Of a stretch of 60,398 nt of DNA, positions 25,945 through 35,207 are shown in pieces. The notes below the pieces were generated by a model. That model was not told the origin of the DNA, ran no database searches, and saw only the letters and a list, made by a program, of their open reading frames with translations. Each line of letters begins with the position of its first letter. Positions within the stretch are counted from its first letter, which is position 1. Where the stretch lies: the NCBI GenBank assembly GCA_034440455.1, contig JAWXCB010000036.1, forward strand, positions 1-60,398, read 5' to 3'. Source of the DNA: JAWXCB01 sp034440455 (GTDB lineage: Bacteria; Bacteroidota; Bacteroidia; Chitinophagales; CAIOSU01). The position numbers and the translations under genes were made by a program.

Positions 25945-27906
25945 TTATTGCACTACAATTTTGTGTTGTGATACTTCTTCGCCTGTCCATGCTTTCAACA
26001 CATACACTCCCTTTGGCAAATGAGAAACGTCAACTTGTTTTGAAAGCGCGCCTGTCATTACTTCATTCAGCAGAATTCCCATGCTCTTTCCGCTCAGATC
26101 AAATAGTTCAATCAGCGCTTGTTGATTTTCTGCGCCTTGCAGTTCAATCGTCAGCGAGCCGAAAGAAGGATTCGGGAACGCCCGTAACTGCGTTGTTGCA
26201 TTCTCTTCGCTGATTGAATGATATGCGGTCTTTGCTGCCGCTCCGCCCTGCATCACAGCGATGTTTCTTACTGCAATGCCAAAGCCAATCATCCTTGATG
26301 ATGTTGCCGCGCCTGTGTTCACATCAATCGTGTAAAACATATCGTTTACAGCCGCGCCTGTGTTGGCGGCAAGGTATGCGACATTCATTCCTGACGACAT
26401 CTCCGAAAAAATATCCATGTCAATTGACGGGTCGGCAACATTCACTGTGATGCCGGATGCGCCTATCGTGAGCAACTTGCCATCATTCGGTGGAATTTGT
26501 TTCGCAAGAATATTCAATGCAAAATCATAATCAAAAAGCGTAGTAGTTACCGAACCTGAGAAGCTGTTTGTGTATGCCACTGCATTGACATTCGGATTTG
26601 CTCCGAAGTTTACGTCTGCTACATCGTAATTAAGATTCGCATCCGTTGCGGCAATCGCACCTGTAATGGGATTCAAACGGTAGTTCGCATCGTTGGTGCT
26701 CATTACGCGAATACGGTCAACGGTCGGATTGAAATCCATTACCACCATAGAGCTAAGCGTCAACATCACCGGAGCAGCTACAACAGCAGAAATTCCTGAG
26801 GTTGTATTTACGATGTACAATTGCGCTTCGGTTGTAGTTGCATTATATCCAAGCGCAAACAGTTCGCCCGTTGCAGGACGAAAATCCATTCCGACAACAG
26901 TTTGCCTCATCATAACTCCGGTAACTGCAATCTGCGAACGCACGATTGACGGATTTTCCGAATCAAAAGAAATGAGGTGGTTGTTGGATGTAAGCGCATA
27001 AATGAGATTGCCTGTTACTTCGGGCAACCTGCGGTCAATGAATACCGCAATGTCTGAAACACCAAATGTGTTTCCGATTTTACCGACAAATGTAGTAGTG
27101 CCTGTGGTGAGATTTACAGAGTAGAGGCGGTCGCTATTGCCGGTATATGCCGAAATAAAAGCTTTGTTTGTAAGCGTAGCAGGGTCGAAAAAAATATCAA
27201 TATCATGGCGCGGGTCATCTTCACGAAACATGATGCCTGTGCTGCCGATTGTATTGAGCGTTCCATTGTTAGGCGGGTTTTGCGTGGCAAGAATGGAATA
27301 CTTCGTATCCAAATCATAAAGCGTGGTAGCTGTCGCGCCTGCATAACTGTTGGTATAAGCAACAGAGGCTACAAAGGGATTTACTCCTTGGTTCACATCA
27401 CCGGCTGCGTAACTGAGTGTGCCGTCAACGGCTGCAATCGCTCCGTTGTTTGGATTCAGGCGGTAATTAAAATCACGTGTGCTGGTGACGCGAATCCGGT
27501 CAACAGTGGGATTGAAGTCAAATCCGATTTGTGTTTTTGACGGAGGAAACGTGATGCCGAGATTCAGCGTATCCGGTACATTAACTGCGGTAGCAGTTCC
27601 CGTTGTCAAACTCAGCGTGTAAACCTGATACTGCATATTGGACTTGTTGTATCCAAGCGCATAGAGTTGCCCCGTGAGCGGGCGAAAATCCATGCCTTCA
27701 ATTTTTTGGCCTGAAGTAATGCCTGTGATGCTTGCGGATGATAAAATAACATTTGGATTTCCGGCATCAAATGAAATGAGCTTGCTTCCTTGCAGACCGT
27801 AAATTAGCTGCGCGTGTGAAAATGAAAATGCTGCTGCAATAATCAATAAAGTCAGTAATCCCCGCAAACCTTGTCCGCAGGTGATTATTTGGGTTTTTGG
27901 GTTCAT
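25945..27906 (-). CDS. Secreted DUF4394 double-repeat protein with T9SS sorting domain
   Basis: 653 residues from ATG 27906, which is followed by a signal peptide (LLTLLIIAAAFSFSHA, cut before Q). Two DUF4394 domains follow in tandem (about 34-285 and 300-560). Each has the pattern LIYGLQGSKLISFDAGNP / LIYALTSNNHLISFDSENP, GMDFRPLTGQLYALGYN and FNPTVDRIRVTS, with YRLNPNNGAIA later. This gives a beta-propeller-like fold of unknown ligand. The C-terminus is a T9SS domain (RAFPNPSFGSLTIELQ, LPKGVYVLKAW). It stands upstream of DUF4331 but is separated from it by a strong terminator. Confidence 0.9.
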   Translation of the reverse strand: MNPKTQIITCGQGLRGLLTLLIIAAAFSFSHAQLIYGLQGSKLISFDAGNPNVILSSASITGITSGQKIEGMDFRPLTGQLYALGYNKSNMQYQVYTLSLTTGTATAVNVPDTLNLGITFPPSKTQIGFDFNPTVDRIRVTSTRDFNYRLNPNNGAIAAVDGTLSYAAGDVNQGVNPFVASVAYTNSYAGATATTLYDLDTKYSILATQNPPNNGTLNTIGSTGIMFREDDPRHDIDIFFDPATLTNKAFISAYTGNSDRLYSVNLTTGTTTFVGKIGNTFGVSDIAVFIDRRLPEVTGNLIYALTSNNHLISFDSENPSIVRSQIAVTGVMMRQTVVGMDFRPATGELFALGYNATTTEAQLYIVNTTSGISAVVAAPVMLTLSSMVVMDFNPTVDRIRVMSTNDANYRLNPITGAIAATDANLNYDVADVNFGANPNVNAVAYTNSFSGSVTTTLFDYDFALNILAKQIPPNDGKLLTIGASGITVNVADPSIDMDIFSEMSSGMNVAYLAANTGAAVNDMFYTIDVNTGAATSSRMIGFGIAVRNIAVMQGGAAAKTAYHSISEENATTQLRAFPNPSFGSLTIELQGAENQQALIELFDLSGKSMGILLNEVMTGALSKQVDVSHLPKGVYVLKAWTGEEVSQHKIVVQ

Positions 27907-28032
27907 AATGAAATTGGTTTTTAGAATCCTACTTATGACCATTCATATCGGTTTGGATTTTTTTCAACCGAAAAATTTTGCCGTGCCGCCACAAAATTTC
28001 TAAGTGCTTGCCCGGACAGTCCCCTCTCCATT

Positions 28033-28627
28033 TCAGGAGTTTAAAAATCCATAAATGGTGTAGCCTGTCAGCGCCAGCGTGAGTAAAATAGCCAGCACGG
28101 AGATTACGGGGATGTTTCTGATGTTGCCCGGAATGCGAAATGGACGCTTCAACTCTTTGTCAGCACCCCGTAATATAATGACTGAGCTATTCACAGGGAG
28201 GAAAGTGATGAACATGAAAAAGTTGGTCGCCAGCGCGATGGTTTCTATTTTCCCAATCAATGAAAAAGCGCACGTGATAATCAAGACCAGCGCCAGCGCA
28301 GCTACGGGTGTTTTTCGCTTAGCCGATACGTATGAAAGTCGTTTTAGAAAAGGAACTTCCCCGCGCCATGTTGAAGAGCGCCCGCGAACTGCCGAGCATG
28401 TTTGACAGGATAGTGTTTGATGTGGAGAAAAGCGCGATTACCACAATCACCATTGCGCCTGTTTTGCCAAACCGGTTGCGCACAACATCAGCCAGCGGAC
28501 TTTCAGATGCGCCCAACTCCCGCCACGGAATGGCGCTCACTACGCAGATGGCGATCAGCGTGTAAATCACCACCACGATGGCGCTGGAAATGAACAAGGC
28601 TTTCGGAATGATTTATTTTCCGGCTCA
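28033..28627 (-). pseudogene. 3' remnant of an APC-family amino-acid permease, truncated and frameshifted
   Basis: The reading frames give the C-terminal half of an amino-acid permease. Segment 1 is IIPKALFISSAIVVVIYTLI ... SPLADVVRNRFGKTGAMVIV ... SNMLGSSRALFNMARGSSF. Segment 2, after a +1 shift in an A/T run near 28348-28351, is LKRLSYVSAKRKTPVAALAL ... LKRPFRIPGNIRNIP ... to TGA 28033. A second shift near 28615 joins DEPENK to IIPKAL. Everything upstream of about 28627 is the end of the YihY gene, so roughly the first half of the permease (first membrane helices) is missing. At least three lesions show it is dead. The homology is clear; the exact substrate is not. Confidence 0.85.
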
Positions 28628-29635
28628 TCATTTAAAATTCTGCGCTTCGGAAATTAATTGCTCTTTCGAACTATCTTCTTTGCTCCTCTGCTTTTTCCCA
28701 TCCACATTTGAACTGCCGGCTTGAATCACTTCATCATTAAGTCCGGGAACGTAAACAGCGTTTTTCTTAGGAACTACCTTATCGCCTCTATGAGTTACAA
28801 ATGCTTTTGTAAGCTCTGCTCCGAAGAATACAGTCATGGACGAATAAGAAACCCATAGCAGGATAAGCACCACCGAGCCTGCTGCACCATAGGCAGATGC
28901 CGGGTCGCTCTTTCCAAAATAAAAACCAAGAGCGAATTTGCCGATGATAAATAACAGCGCGGTCAAAAAACCGCCTGCAAAAACATGCTTCCATTTTATT
29001 TTTGCATCAGGCAGTATTTTAAACATCAGCGCAAATAAAAGCGTAATCACGCCAACTGAAAGCAGCATATTCAGCCCTTCGACCAAATAAGTGATACCAT
29101 CAGGAAAGCGTTGTTCTATCCATTGGGAAAGCGCTGCAACACCAATGGTTATTATCATGGAGATAAGCAGCAGAAAACCTAAAGTCATAATAATACCAAG
29201 AGAGAATAATCTTGATTTAATGGTGTGCAGCCATTGCTTTTTTTCCGGATCAACTTTTACTTCCCATATATTATTGAGAGATTTCTGAAGCTGGACTAAA
29301 ACACCCGTAGCACCGAATATCAGTATTATCACTCCGATAATTGTTGCAATAACCGATTTTTTAGTTTGCAAAGCGTTCGCAACCATTTCTTCTACCTGCT
29401 TTGCAGCTTCAGGAGACATTGCTGCGCTGATTTGCCCGGATATTTGCCCGTTGACCGCCTCTTGCCCAAAGAATAAAGCCGCTATCCCAATCACAATGGC
29501 AAGCAGAGCTGGAATGGAGAAAATTGCATAATAGGCGATAGTGGCACTTTCCCGAAAAGGGTCTTTCGCCCACCACTTGGATGCGGCTTCTTTAAAAATA
29601 AGCCACATTTCTTTAAAGGAAATTCTTTTTCCCAT
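28628..29635 (-). CDS. YihY/BrkB family inner-membrane protein
   Basis: 335 residues. It starts like the family (FKEMWLIFKEAASKWWAKDP, FRESATIAYYAIFSIPALLA) and has about six membrane segments, including VIATIIGVIILIFGATGVLVQLQ and FFGAELTKAF near the end. The last ~45 residues are a charged, soluble tail rich in K, S and E. YihY proteins are of unknown function (the old name ribonuclease BN is a misassignment). The stop abuts the decayed permease remnant, so the 3' flank has been rearranged. Confidence 0.92.
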   Translation of the reverse strand: MGKRISFKEMWLIFKEAASKWWAKDPFRESATIAYYAIFSIPALLAIVIGIAALFFGQEAVNGQISGQISAAMSPEAAKQVEEMVANALQTKKSVIATIIGVIILIFGATGVLVQLQKSLNNIWEVKVDPEKKQWLHTIKSRLFSLGIIMTLGFLLLISMIITIGVAALSQWIEQRFPDGITYLVEGLNMLLSVGVITLLFALMFKILPDAKIKWKHVFAGGFLTALLFIIGKFALGFYFGKSDPASAYGAAGSVVLILLWVSYSSMTVFFGAELTKAFVTHRGDKVVPKKNAVYVPGLNDEVIQAGSSNVDGKKQRSKEDSSKEQLISEAQNFK

Positions 29636-29683
29636 GATTAAATTGGTTAAACATAGGCCGACAAACCTTGTTTTACATCCTCA

Positions 29684-29800
29684 TTAACAATGTCCAAGCA
29701 GCATGTAAATAACAACGAATACTACTATAGTGCCGAGGCAGCCTCCGCCTAATTTCATGGCTCCATAACCTGAAATAAGGGTTTTGAAAAAATTGTTCAT
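29684..29800 (-). CDS. 38-residue single-helix membrane protein
   Basis: ATG at 29800, TAA at 29684. The sequence begins MNNFFKTLISGYGAMKLGGG and continues with CLGTIVVFVVIYMLLGHC, a single hydrophobic helix behind a glycine-rich GYGxxKLGGGC turn. I recall short proteins of this form in other Bacteroidota. It sits between the YihY and catalase genes, 41 bp behind the catalase stop, in the stress cluster. Function is unknown; a small stress-membrane peptide is a guess from context. Confidence 0.7.
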   Translation of the reverse strand: MNNFFKTLISGYGAMKLGGGCLGTIVVFVVIYMLLGHC

Positions 29801-29841
29801 ACTGATTTTAATTTATGCTTAGTTGATCTTGAGTTTACGAA

Positions 29842-31980
29842 TTATGCAGGCACTTTCCTTATTTTTTCTCTTTCCCAAAAGCGATGTTGTGCAATTGCTT
29901 TGATAAAATCTTTGGCAGGCTTATCAAATATTAATCCAACATCCTTCTTATTATTACCGGCATAAGATTGATTTAAGAAAGTAACTCCATCTCCATTTGC
30001 AGCAATTGCTTTGCAATGTTTGAATGCTTCGTTTACAAAATGAATAGCGTCCGGTTCTGCAATTAATGCACTTGCACTTTTTGCGCCTGATGGAATATAC
30101 ACTGCATCAAACAATACCGAAACAGTGTTTAAAAAACTTTGGTCAACTTTTATTTCTTTTCCTGCTGCACCCTTGATAGTTCCAAGTTTTGGTGCAACAA
30201 CTTTTGTTTTTGCTCCTTCGCCTTCGAGGGCATTTTTCATTGCTGTTAGAGAATTTTCATCCACTCCGTTTGCTGCAAGTATTGCAATGCATCTTGTTTT
30301 AATGGAGTCTTTTATTGTGTTTGCCATGCTCAAAGCATCTGACTTTTCAATGCTTTGTTTCATTTTAATCGGCTCATACTTTTTTTGAATCCCATCTGCG
30401 GGAACACTGTGATTGATTGGGGACAACGGTTGTTTGGGAACGGGCATTCCTAAACCATCAGCCACTTTTGTTGCTAAGGTTTTATCAACCTGTGTGAGTA
30501 TGCCCAGCATTCTTTCACGAATGGCATTGCTTTCTAATTTCCCTAACTCAAAAGTGAGTGCATCTATTAGGTGATTCTTTTCGTGTTCTGCCTGGCTGTT
30601 AAAAAATAAAGTTGCCTGACTGAAATGGTCAAAGAAACTCCGGCTGCGTTCACGGATTTTTTTTGCATCAATGCGTTCCTGAAAACTGGTAAAACCCCCG
30701 TCAACAGCTTTTGCTTGAAATGGGCATCCGTTGCTGATAGTGTTGGGTTGATAACTTGTTTTGTCGCTATTGATAGTTTGCCGCATGTGTCCGTCACGCT
30801 GATTATTCATTACGGAAACGATTGGGCGGTTAATGGGTATTTCGTGAAAGTTTGGGCTTCCTAATCGCGACAACTGCGTATCCGTATAGGAGAATAATCT
30901 TCCTTGCAGTAAAGGGTCGTTTGTAAAGTCAATGCCTGGTACTAAATGCCCGGGATGAAAAGCAACTTGTTCTGTTTCGGCAAAGAAATTATCAGGGTTT
31001 CGGTTCAGTGTCATTTTACCGATGCGGTGAACAGGAACAATTTCTTCGGGAATTAATTTAGTAGGGTCGAGTAAATCAAATTCAAACTTATGCTCGTCTT
31101 TTTCGGGAATGATTTGAACACCTAATTCCCATTCGGGAAATGCTCCGCTTTCAATAGCCTCCCATAAATCTCTTCTATGAAAATCAGAATCTTTTCCTGA
31201 AATGTTTTGTGCTTCATCCCAGGCAACTGAATGGACTCCCAGCAAAGGTTTCCAATGAAATTTTACAAAATGCGAAGCGCCTTTGTCATTTATCAAACGG
31301 AATGTATGCACTCCGAAACCTTCCATCATTCGCAAACTTCTTGGAATAGCACGGTCACTCATTACCCACATGATCATGTGCGTGCTTTCAGGCATCAATG
31401 AAATAAAATCCCAAAAGGTATCGTGTGCCGATGCAGCTTGCGGAATTTCGTTATGCGGTTCGGGCTTTACTGCATGAATTAAATCAGGAAATTTTATTGC
31501 GTCCTGAATAAAGAATACAGGCATATTATTTCCTACTAAATCATAGTTGCCTTCTTCCGTATAAAACTTTACAGAGAACCCTCTTACATCACGAGCCAAA
31601 TCTGTTGAACCTCTTGAACCCGCAACGGTAGAAAATCTTACAAATACAGGTGTCGGTTTTGAAGTATCATTTAAAAATTTTGCTTTTGTGTATTGAGCAA
31701 TGGGTTTATACAATTGGAAAACTCCGTGTGCAGCAGAGCCACGCGCGTGAACTATTCTTTCAGGAATTCTTTCGTGGTCGAAGTGTGTAATTTTCTCCCG
31801 CAAAATAAAATCTTCCAATAAGGTTGCGCCACGTTCACCTGCTTTCAGGGAGTTTTGATTATCGTTAATCAACAAACCCTGATTGGTGGTGAGCATTTGC
31901 TCATCGCCATGCTGCGTGTTGGATTGGAGATCGTTTACTTTTTCGTTTGCAACCCTTTTTTCAATTTTCTTTTTTGCCAT
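29842..31980 (-). CDS. katE: Large-subunit (clade II) catalase, HPII/KatE type
   Basis: 712 residues, the large form with an extra C-terminal flavodoxin/DJ-1-like domain (about 570-712, ILAANGVDENSLTAMKNALE and later). It disproportionates hydrogen peroxide. The distal histidine is H78 in RIVHARGSAAHG. The distal asparagine is in LVGNNMPVFFIQD, and the proximal tyrosine is in GRLFSYTDTQLSRLG. The N-terminal ~40 residues are the usual variable extension. It is followed on the same strand by a small membrane protein and preceded, 34 bp away, by the FAD/Rieske oxidoreductase, so the two are probably in one stress operon. Confidence 0.96.
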   Translation of the reverse strand: MAKKKIEKRVANEKVNDLQSNTQHGDEQMLTTNQGLLINDNQNSLKAGERGATLLEDFILREKITHFDHERIPERIVHARGSAAHGVFQLYKPIAQYTKAKFLNDTSKPTPVFVRFSTVAGSRGSTDLARDVRGFSVKFYTEEGNYDLVGNNMPVFFIQDAIKFPDLIHAVKPEPHNEIPQAASAHDTFWDFISLMPESTHMIMWVMSDRAIPRSLRMMEGFGVHTFRLINDKGASHFVKFHWKPLLGVHSVAWDEAQNISGKDSDFHRRDLWEAIESGAFPEWELGVQIIPEKDEHKFEFDLLDPTKLIPEEIVPVHRIGKMTLNRNPDNFFAETEQVAFHPGHLVPGIDFTNDPLLQGRLFSYTDTQLSRLGSPNFHEIPINRPIVSVMNNQRDGHMRQTINSDKTSYQPNTISNGCPFQAKAVDGGFTSFQERIDAKKIRERSRSFFDHFSQATLFFNSQAEHEKNHLIDALTFELGKLESNAIRERMLGILTQVDKTLATKVADGLGMPVPKQPLSPINHSVPADGIQKKYEPIKMKQSIEKSDALSMANTIKDSIKTRCIAILAANGVDENSLTAMKNALEGEGAKTKVVAPKLGTIKGAAGKEIKVDQSFLNTVSVLFDAVYIPSGAKSASALIAEPDAIHFVNEAFKHCKAIAANGDGVTFLNQSYAGNNKKDVGLIFDKPAKDFIKAIAQHRFWEREKIRKVPA

Positions 31981-32014
31981 TCTATGGAAAATTATTTTAT
32001 GCTTTGTTTGTTTC

Positions 32015-33601
32015 CTATTCCTCTTTGACCGCCAATTTCTTCAAATCGGATGTGGCGGGACCGTTGATTACCTTTCCTTCGGTGGTAAACCGCGAACCGT
32101 GAAGCGGACAATCGAATGATTTTTCTTCTGCATTCCAATGTAAGATGCCCTCAAGGTGGGGACATACTGCCGTGCAGGTGTGCAGGTTGTTTTGTGCATC
32201 GCGATAAGCGGCAATTTTTTTCAATCCTGAAGAAATTATTGCTCCTTGTCCTGGTAGTAAATCATGCGCCTCTTTTACATCGCTTGCAGTTATCCAATCT
32301 ACATATTGCGCCACCATGCTGCCCGCTTCGTGCAAATAATCACCGGCAGTTTTTAGGGTGATACGTGAAGGGCTGTATAGGTCTTGCCAGAGATTTTCTT
32401 TTTCGGTGATGATGTCGGTTAAAATAATTCCGCCTAATGTTCCGTGTGTCATTCCGTTTCCTGAATCGCCTGTGATGATATAGATATTATCGTTACCTGG
32501 GTTTTTGCCGATGAATGCCATTGAATCTATCGGCTCCATCACCTGCCCCGACCATTTATATTCTATGCTTTCCATTGCAGGAAATCTCATTTTAGTCCAT
32601 TCAATGAGTTTGATATATCTTTCTTCTTCTGGAATATGTTCATCATCCGCTTGTCCCACCTTGTGGTCTTCGCCTCCGGAAATTAAAAGGTCGAAATTGC
32701 TATCGTATTCTTCCAAGCGTACATAATGATAAGGAGCGCAGATCCAATTGGATTTTTGGTTGCCGGTGTCCCACCATAATGCGTAGGGCAGTTTTCCTTT
32801 AGGAATTTTGGCGGCAATCACATAGGTGCGATAAGCCCATTGTTTAGTGTGCATGGCTACCCAATCGTTTACGGGTGTATTGGTAGCAACTACGATATGT
32901 TGAGCTTTTATTTCAAATCCGTTTGCTTTTGCTCCCTGTTTGGTAATGTCTTCTGCTTTTGTTTTGGTGTAAATATTTCCTCCCATGCCAATGATGGCAT
33001 CTGCTAAACCTTTAAGATATTTCATTATATGAAACTGACCCTGTTCAGGAAATTTGATGCACCATTTTCCTTCTTCTGATTCTAAACCCGGAACTTGTGG
33101 CACCATTTCAGTGAGCAGTCCTGCATTTTTGGTTGCTGCATATTCTTTTTCGAGGGTTTCTTTTTTATCGCTTCCGCTTAAAAATAAATAGCCGGGAACT
33201 CTTTTAAAATTGCAATCAATGTTTTCCTGTTTGATGGTATTGGCTATCCACTGAATGGCTTCCATGTGGCTGTTGGCGGCAAGCATTGCTTTTTCTTTTC
33301 CGAATATTTTTTCGAGTTCAAAATAACGGTCGTCAAGAGCGCACGTAATATGTGCCGTGGTGCGACCTGTTTCTCCGCTGCCGATATATCCGTCTTCTAC
33401 CAATATTATTTTGCGACCTGCTTTTAACAGGCAGTATGCTGTGGTTAATCCCGCTATGCCGCCTCCGACAATTAAAATATCGGTTTCAATATTTTGCTGG
33501 AGTGTTGAAAAAGCAATGGTTGCAGTAGATGCTATCCAAAAGGATTTATTCTCTCCTGAAGTAATATTGCTGTCAATGGGTACAGATGTGGACGTATTCA
33601 T
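32015..33601 (-). CDS. FAD-dependent oxidoreductase with C-terminal Rieske [2Fe-2S] domain
   Basis: 528 residues. The DAO-type FAD domain starts with ILIVGGGIAGLTTAYCLLKA (about 43-63), followed by an E for ribose binding and a GSGETGRTTAH active-site loop. The Rieske part (about 440-528) has its ligands in TAVCPHLEG and CPLHGSRFTTEGK. The joined architecture is that of the YhfW/puuB-like group, whose substrates are mostly unknown. It precedes the catalase gene by 34 bp on the same strand. Confidence 0.92.
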   Translation of the reverse strand: MNTSTSVPIDSNITSGENKSFWIASTATIAFSTLQQNIETDILIVGGGIAGLTTAYCLLKAGRKIILVEDGYIGSGETGRTTAHITCALDDRYFELEKIFGKEKAMLAANSHMEAIQWIANTIKQENIDCNFKRVPGYLFLSGSDKKETLEKEYAATKNAGLLTEMVPQVPGLESEEGKWCIKFPEQGQFHIMKYLKGLADAIIGMGGNIYTKTKAEDITKQGAKANGFEIKAQHIVVATNTPVNDWVAMHTKQWAYRTYVIAAKIPKGKLPYALWWDTGNQKSNWICAPYHYVRLEEYDSNFDLLISGGEDHKVGQADDEHIPEEERYIKLIEWTKMRFPAMESIEYKWSGQVMEPIDSMAFIGKNPGNDNIYIITGDSGNGMTHGTLGGIILTDIITEKENLWQDLYSPSRITLKTAGDYLHEAGSMVAQYVDWITASDVKEAHDLLPGQGAIISSGLKKIAAYRDAQNNLHTCTAVCPHLEGILHWNAEEKSFDCPLHGSRFTTEGKVINGPATSDLKKLAVKEE

Positions 33602-33627
33602 TTTATATCTTGTGTTTACATAAGAAT

Positions 33628-33661
33628 TAAAGTGAGAAAATCTTACAGGACTCTCTCACTT
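33628..33661 (-). terminator. 3' stem-loop behind the N/Q/E-rich gene, copy 1
   Basis: Perfect 9-bp stem AAAGTGAGA / TCTCACTTT, with a loop region that reads AAATCTTAC.GGA on the plus strand. The stem and loop are shared with a hairpin at 40229-40265, which lies in the same position behind the paralogous gene. It may be a terminator or a conserved RNA element. Confidence 0.6.
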
Positions 33662-33675
33662 TAATATGGTTATGA

Positions 33676-34230
33676 CTAACGATTTTGATTGTTGCCTTGA
33701 TTTCTCTCTTGGATGGAACCTCGACTTTTATTCTGGCTGTTCTGTTGATTTTTTCCATCACGGTTTTTATCGGTAGCGATCTTCGGGTCTTGCTCCTTGG
33801 AAGAAACTTCTGTTTCATCTTCTTCGTCCGTCAGCGTTGTTGAAGAAGAATTAGCTTCATTTTTTCGCTTGCCCTGATTTCCATCTTGGTTAGAACCTTT
33901 GTTTTTATTTTGGAGGTGTCCATCAGGATCTTTCGCTTGGTTCTGCTCTTTTAAAGAACCATTTGTTTCTTCTTCTTCTTCTTCTTCTTCGGCAGTAATC
34001 TGTTCGGAAGGGTTGCCGTTGTCTTGATTACTTCTCCGGTTTTGTCCGTCACCAGGAGTATTTGATTGGTTCCGCTCTTTAGGAGAACCTTCTGTTTCTT
34101 CTTCAGCAGTAATCTGCTCAGAAGGATTGCCTTCTTTTCTTTGGTTGCCTTGATTTTGACGGCTACCCTGATTCTGTTGTTGACCTATAGGATTTTTTTG
34201 TTTCTGTTGGTCGTTTTTGTTTTCCTTCAT
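33676..34230 (-). CDS. Intrinsically disordered N/Q/E-rich hydrophilic protein
   Basis: 184 residues with almost no hydrophobic residues and no signal peptide. Imperfect internal repeats are visible: GNPSEQITAEEE occurs twice (about 34 and 72) and KEQN/KERNQ several times. A run of eight glutamates is encoded by a (TTC)8 tract on the plus strand at 33967-33990. The N-terminal QQQNQGSRQNQGNQ is shared with the shorter protein at 40277. The composition is that of hydrophilins or LEA-like desiccation/stress proteins, which would fit the catalase and ferritin-like neighbours. Function is inferred only from composition and context. Confidence 0.75.
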   Translation of the reverse strand: MKENKNDQQKQKNPIGQQQNQGSRQNQGNQRKEGNPSEQITAEEETEGSPKERNQSNTPGDGQNRRSNQDNGNPSEQITAEEEEEEEETNGSLKEQNQAKDPDGHLQNKNKGSNQDGNQGKRKNEANSSSTTLTDEEDETEVSSKEQDPKIATDKNRDGKNQQNSQNKSRGSIQERNQGNNQNR

Positions 34231-34277
34231 TTTAATTTGATTTTAATTGTTAATAAAAATTTATGATGATTGTGAAA

Positions 34278-34904
34278 TCATTTTCTTCTAACAGCAACCG
34301 GTGTTTCTGTTGCCTCTTCATTTTCTTCATCGGCAGCATCAACGTTGATTGAATCAGAAATTTCTGATAATTTTTTGTCCGCCTCTTTTTCTTCTTTTAA
34401 TGTTTGCTCTAATAAAGAAGCGGCTTTGTCTTCACCTAATATTTTCGCGAAAGAGAAGAGTGTGCCGTAAGTTGCGATTTCGTAATGCTCTACTTTTTGT
34501 CCTGCCAAAATAATTCCGGCATCACGCACTACGCCTTCTTCTGTTTCTTCCATTATTTCCTCAGCTTCTTTTGTAAGACCAGCCATTGCTTCGCATTTCT
34601 TAGCTTGGGCTTTTACGCCAATAGATGAGAAAACTTCTTCTAAGCGGGTTACATGTTTTTTTGTGACTTCCAGATGTCCGGTGAGTGCTTCTGCTAAGTC
34701 ATCAGCCGTTGCATTTTTAATCATCTTGGGAATTGCTTTGGTCAATTCTTTTTCCGCCCAATAGATATCTTTTAATTCATCCACGAATAATTCGCGAAGT
34801 CCTTGTGCTGCATCCGGTTTTGCTTTTATTCCGTTTGATACAGTTGCTTTAGGTGTACCGTTGCCGTTCTGTGCGGGTTTAATGCTTTTTAATGTTTTTT
34901 GCAT
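34278..34904 (-). CDS. YciE/YciF-type ferritin-like protein (DUF892)
   Basis: 208 residues. After a ~35-residue K/A/N-rich head, the DUF892 four-helix bundle begins: LRELFVDELKDIYWAEKELT, LAEALTGHLEVTKKHVTRLE, EEGVVRDAGIILAGQKVEHY and EKEADKKLSEI. The Glu and His residues (E in DELKDIYWAE, ExxxxHxxRLE, HYE) are those expected for a di-iron site. The acidic tail ends in PVAVRRK. It is a stress-induced ferritin-like protein. It has a long conserved upstream element shared with YtxH and the sigma gene at 41425. A remnant of a second copy's tail lies at 40590. Confidence 0.92.
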   Translation of the reverse strand: MQKTLKSIKPAQNGNGTPKATVSNGIKAKPDAAQGLRELFVDELKDIYWAEKELTKAIPKMIKNATADDLAEALTGHLEVTKKHVTRLEEVFSSIGVKAQAKKCEAMAGLTKEAEEIMEETEEGVVRDAGIILAGQKVEHYEIATYGTLFSFAKILGEDKAASLLEQTLKEEKEADKKLSEISDSINVDAADEENEEATETPVAVRRK

Positions 34905-34940
34905 TGTGTTTTATTTAAATAGTGATTAAAAATTAGGCTT

Positions 34941-35002
34941 CAAAGATGAGCATGATACAATGGGAAAGCGTTACACAATTCCGGAAAAGAGTTACATGAT
35001 TC
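34941..35002 (-). promoter_or_regulatory. Stress promoter element, copy 1 (GTAAC-N16-GTAAC)
   Basis: 62 bp that match copy 2 at 37918-37979 in 55 positions. On the minus strand it reads GTAAC, 16 bp containing TCCGGAA, then GTAAC, then about 25 bp ending CTCATCTTTG. The second GTAAC is 66 bp upstream of the DUF892 ATG, the same distance as in copy 2 upstream of YtxH. This looks like an alternative-sigma promoter with a conserved initial transcribed region. Confidence 0.6.
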
Positions 35003-35207
35003 CCATATTATAGTAAGTGTCCCCTCCAATATTGAAATCCTTAAGCCCGGAGTCTTTCCATCCCAGACCTGCTTTTGATGCCATCAAATCACTCAGTCAA
35101 GAAACATACCTAATAGGAATGAGTGAATGGACAGCAATAGTTTAGCGGAGGATGGCTTAGTTTTATTATTTGTAATTGGGGAAAATATTTCCCCATTATG
35201 AGAAGAA

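Noticed and set aside
25747..25971. A 74-residue plus-strand open frame between DUF4394 and DUF4331
   Set aside because: It crosses the terminator and the end of the DUF4394 gene, has no family character and is best explained as chance.
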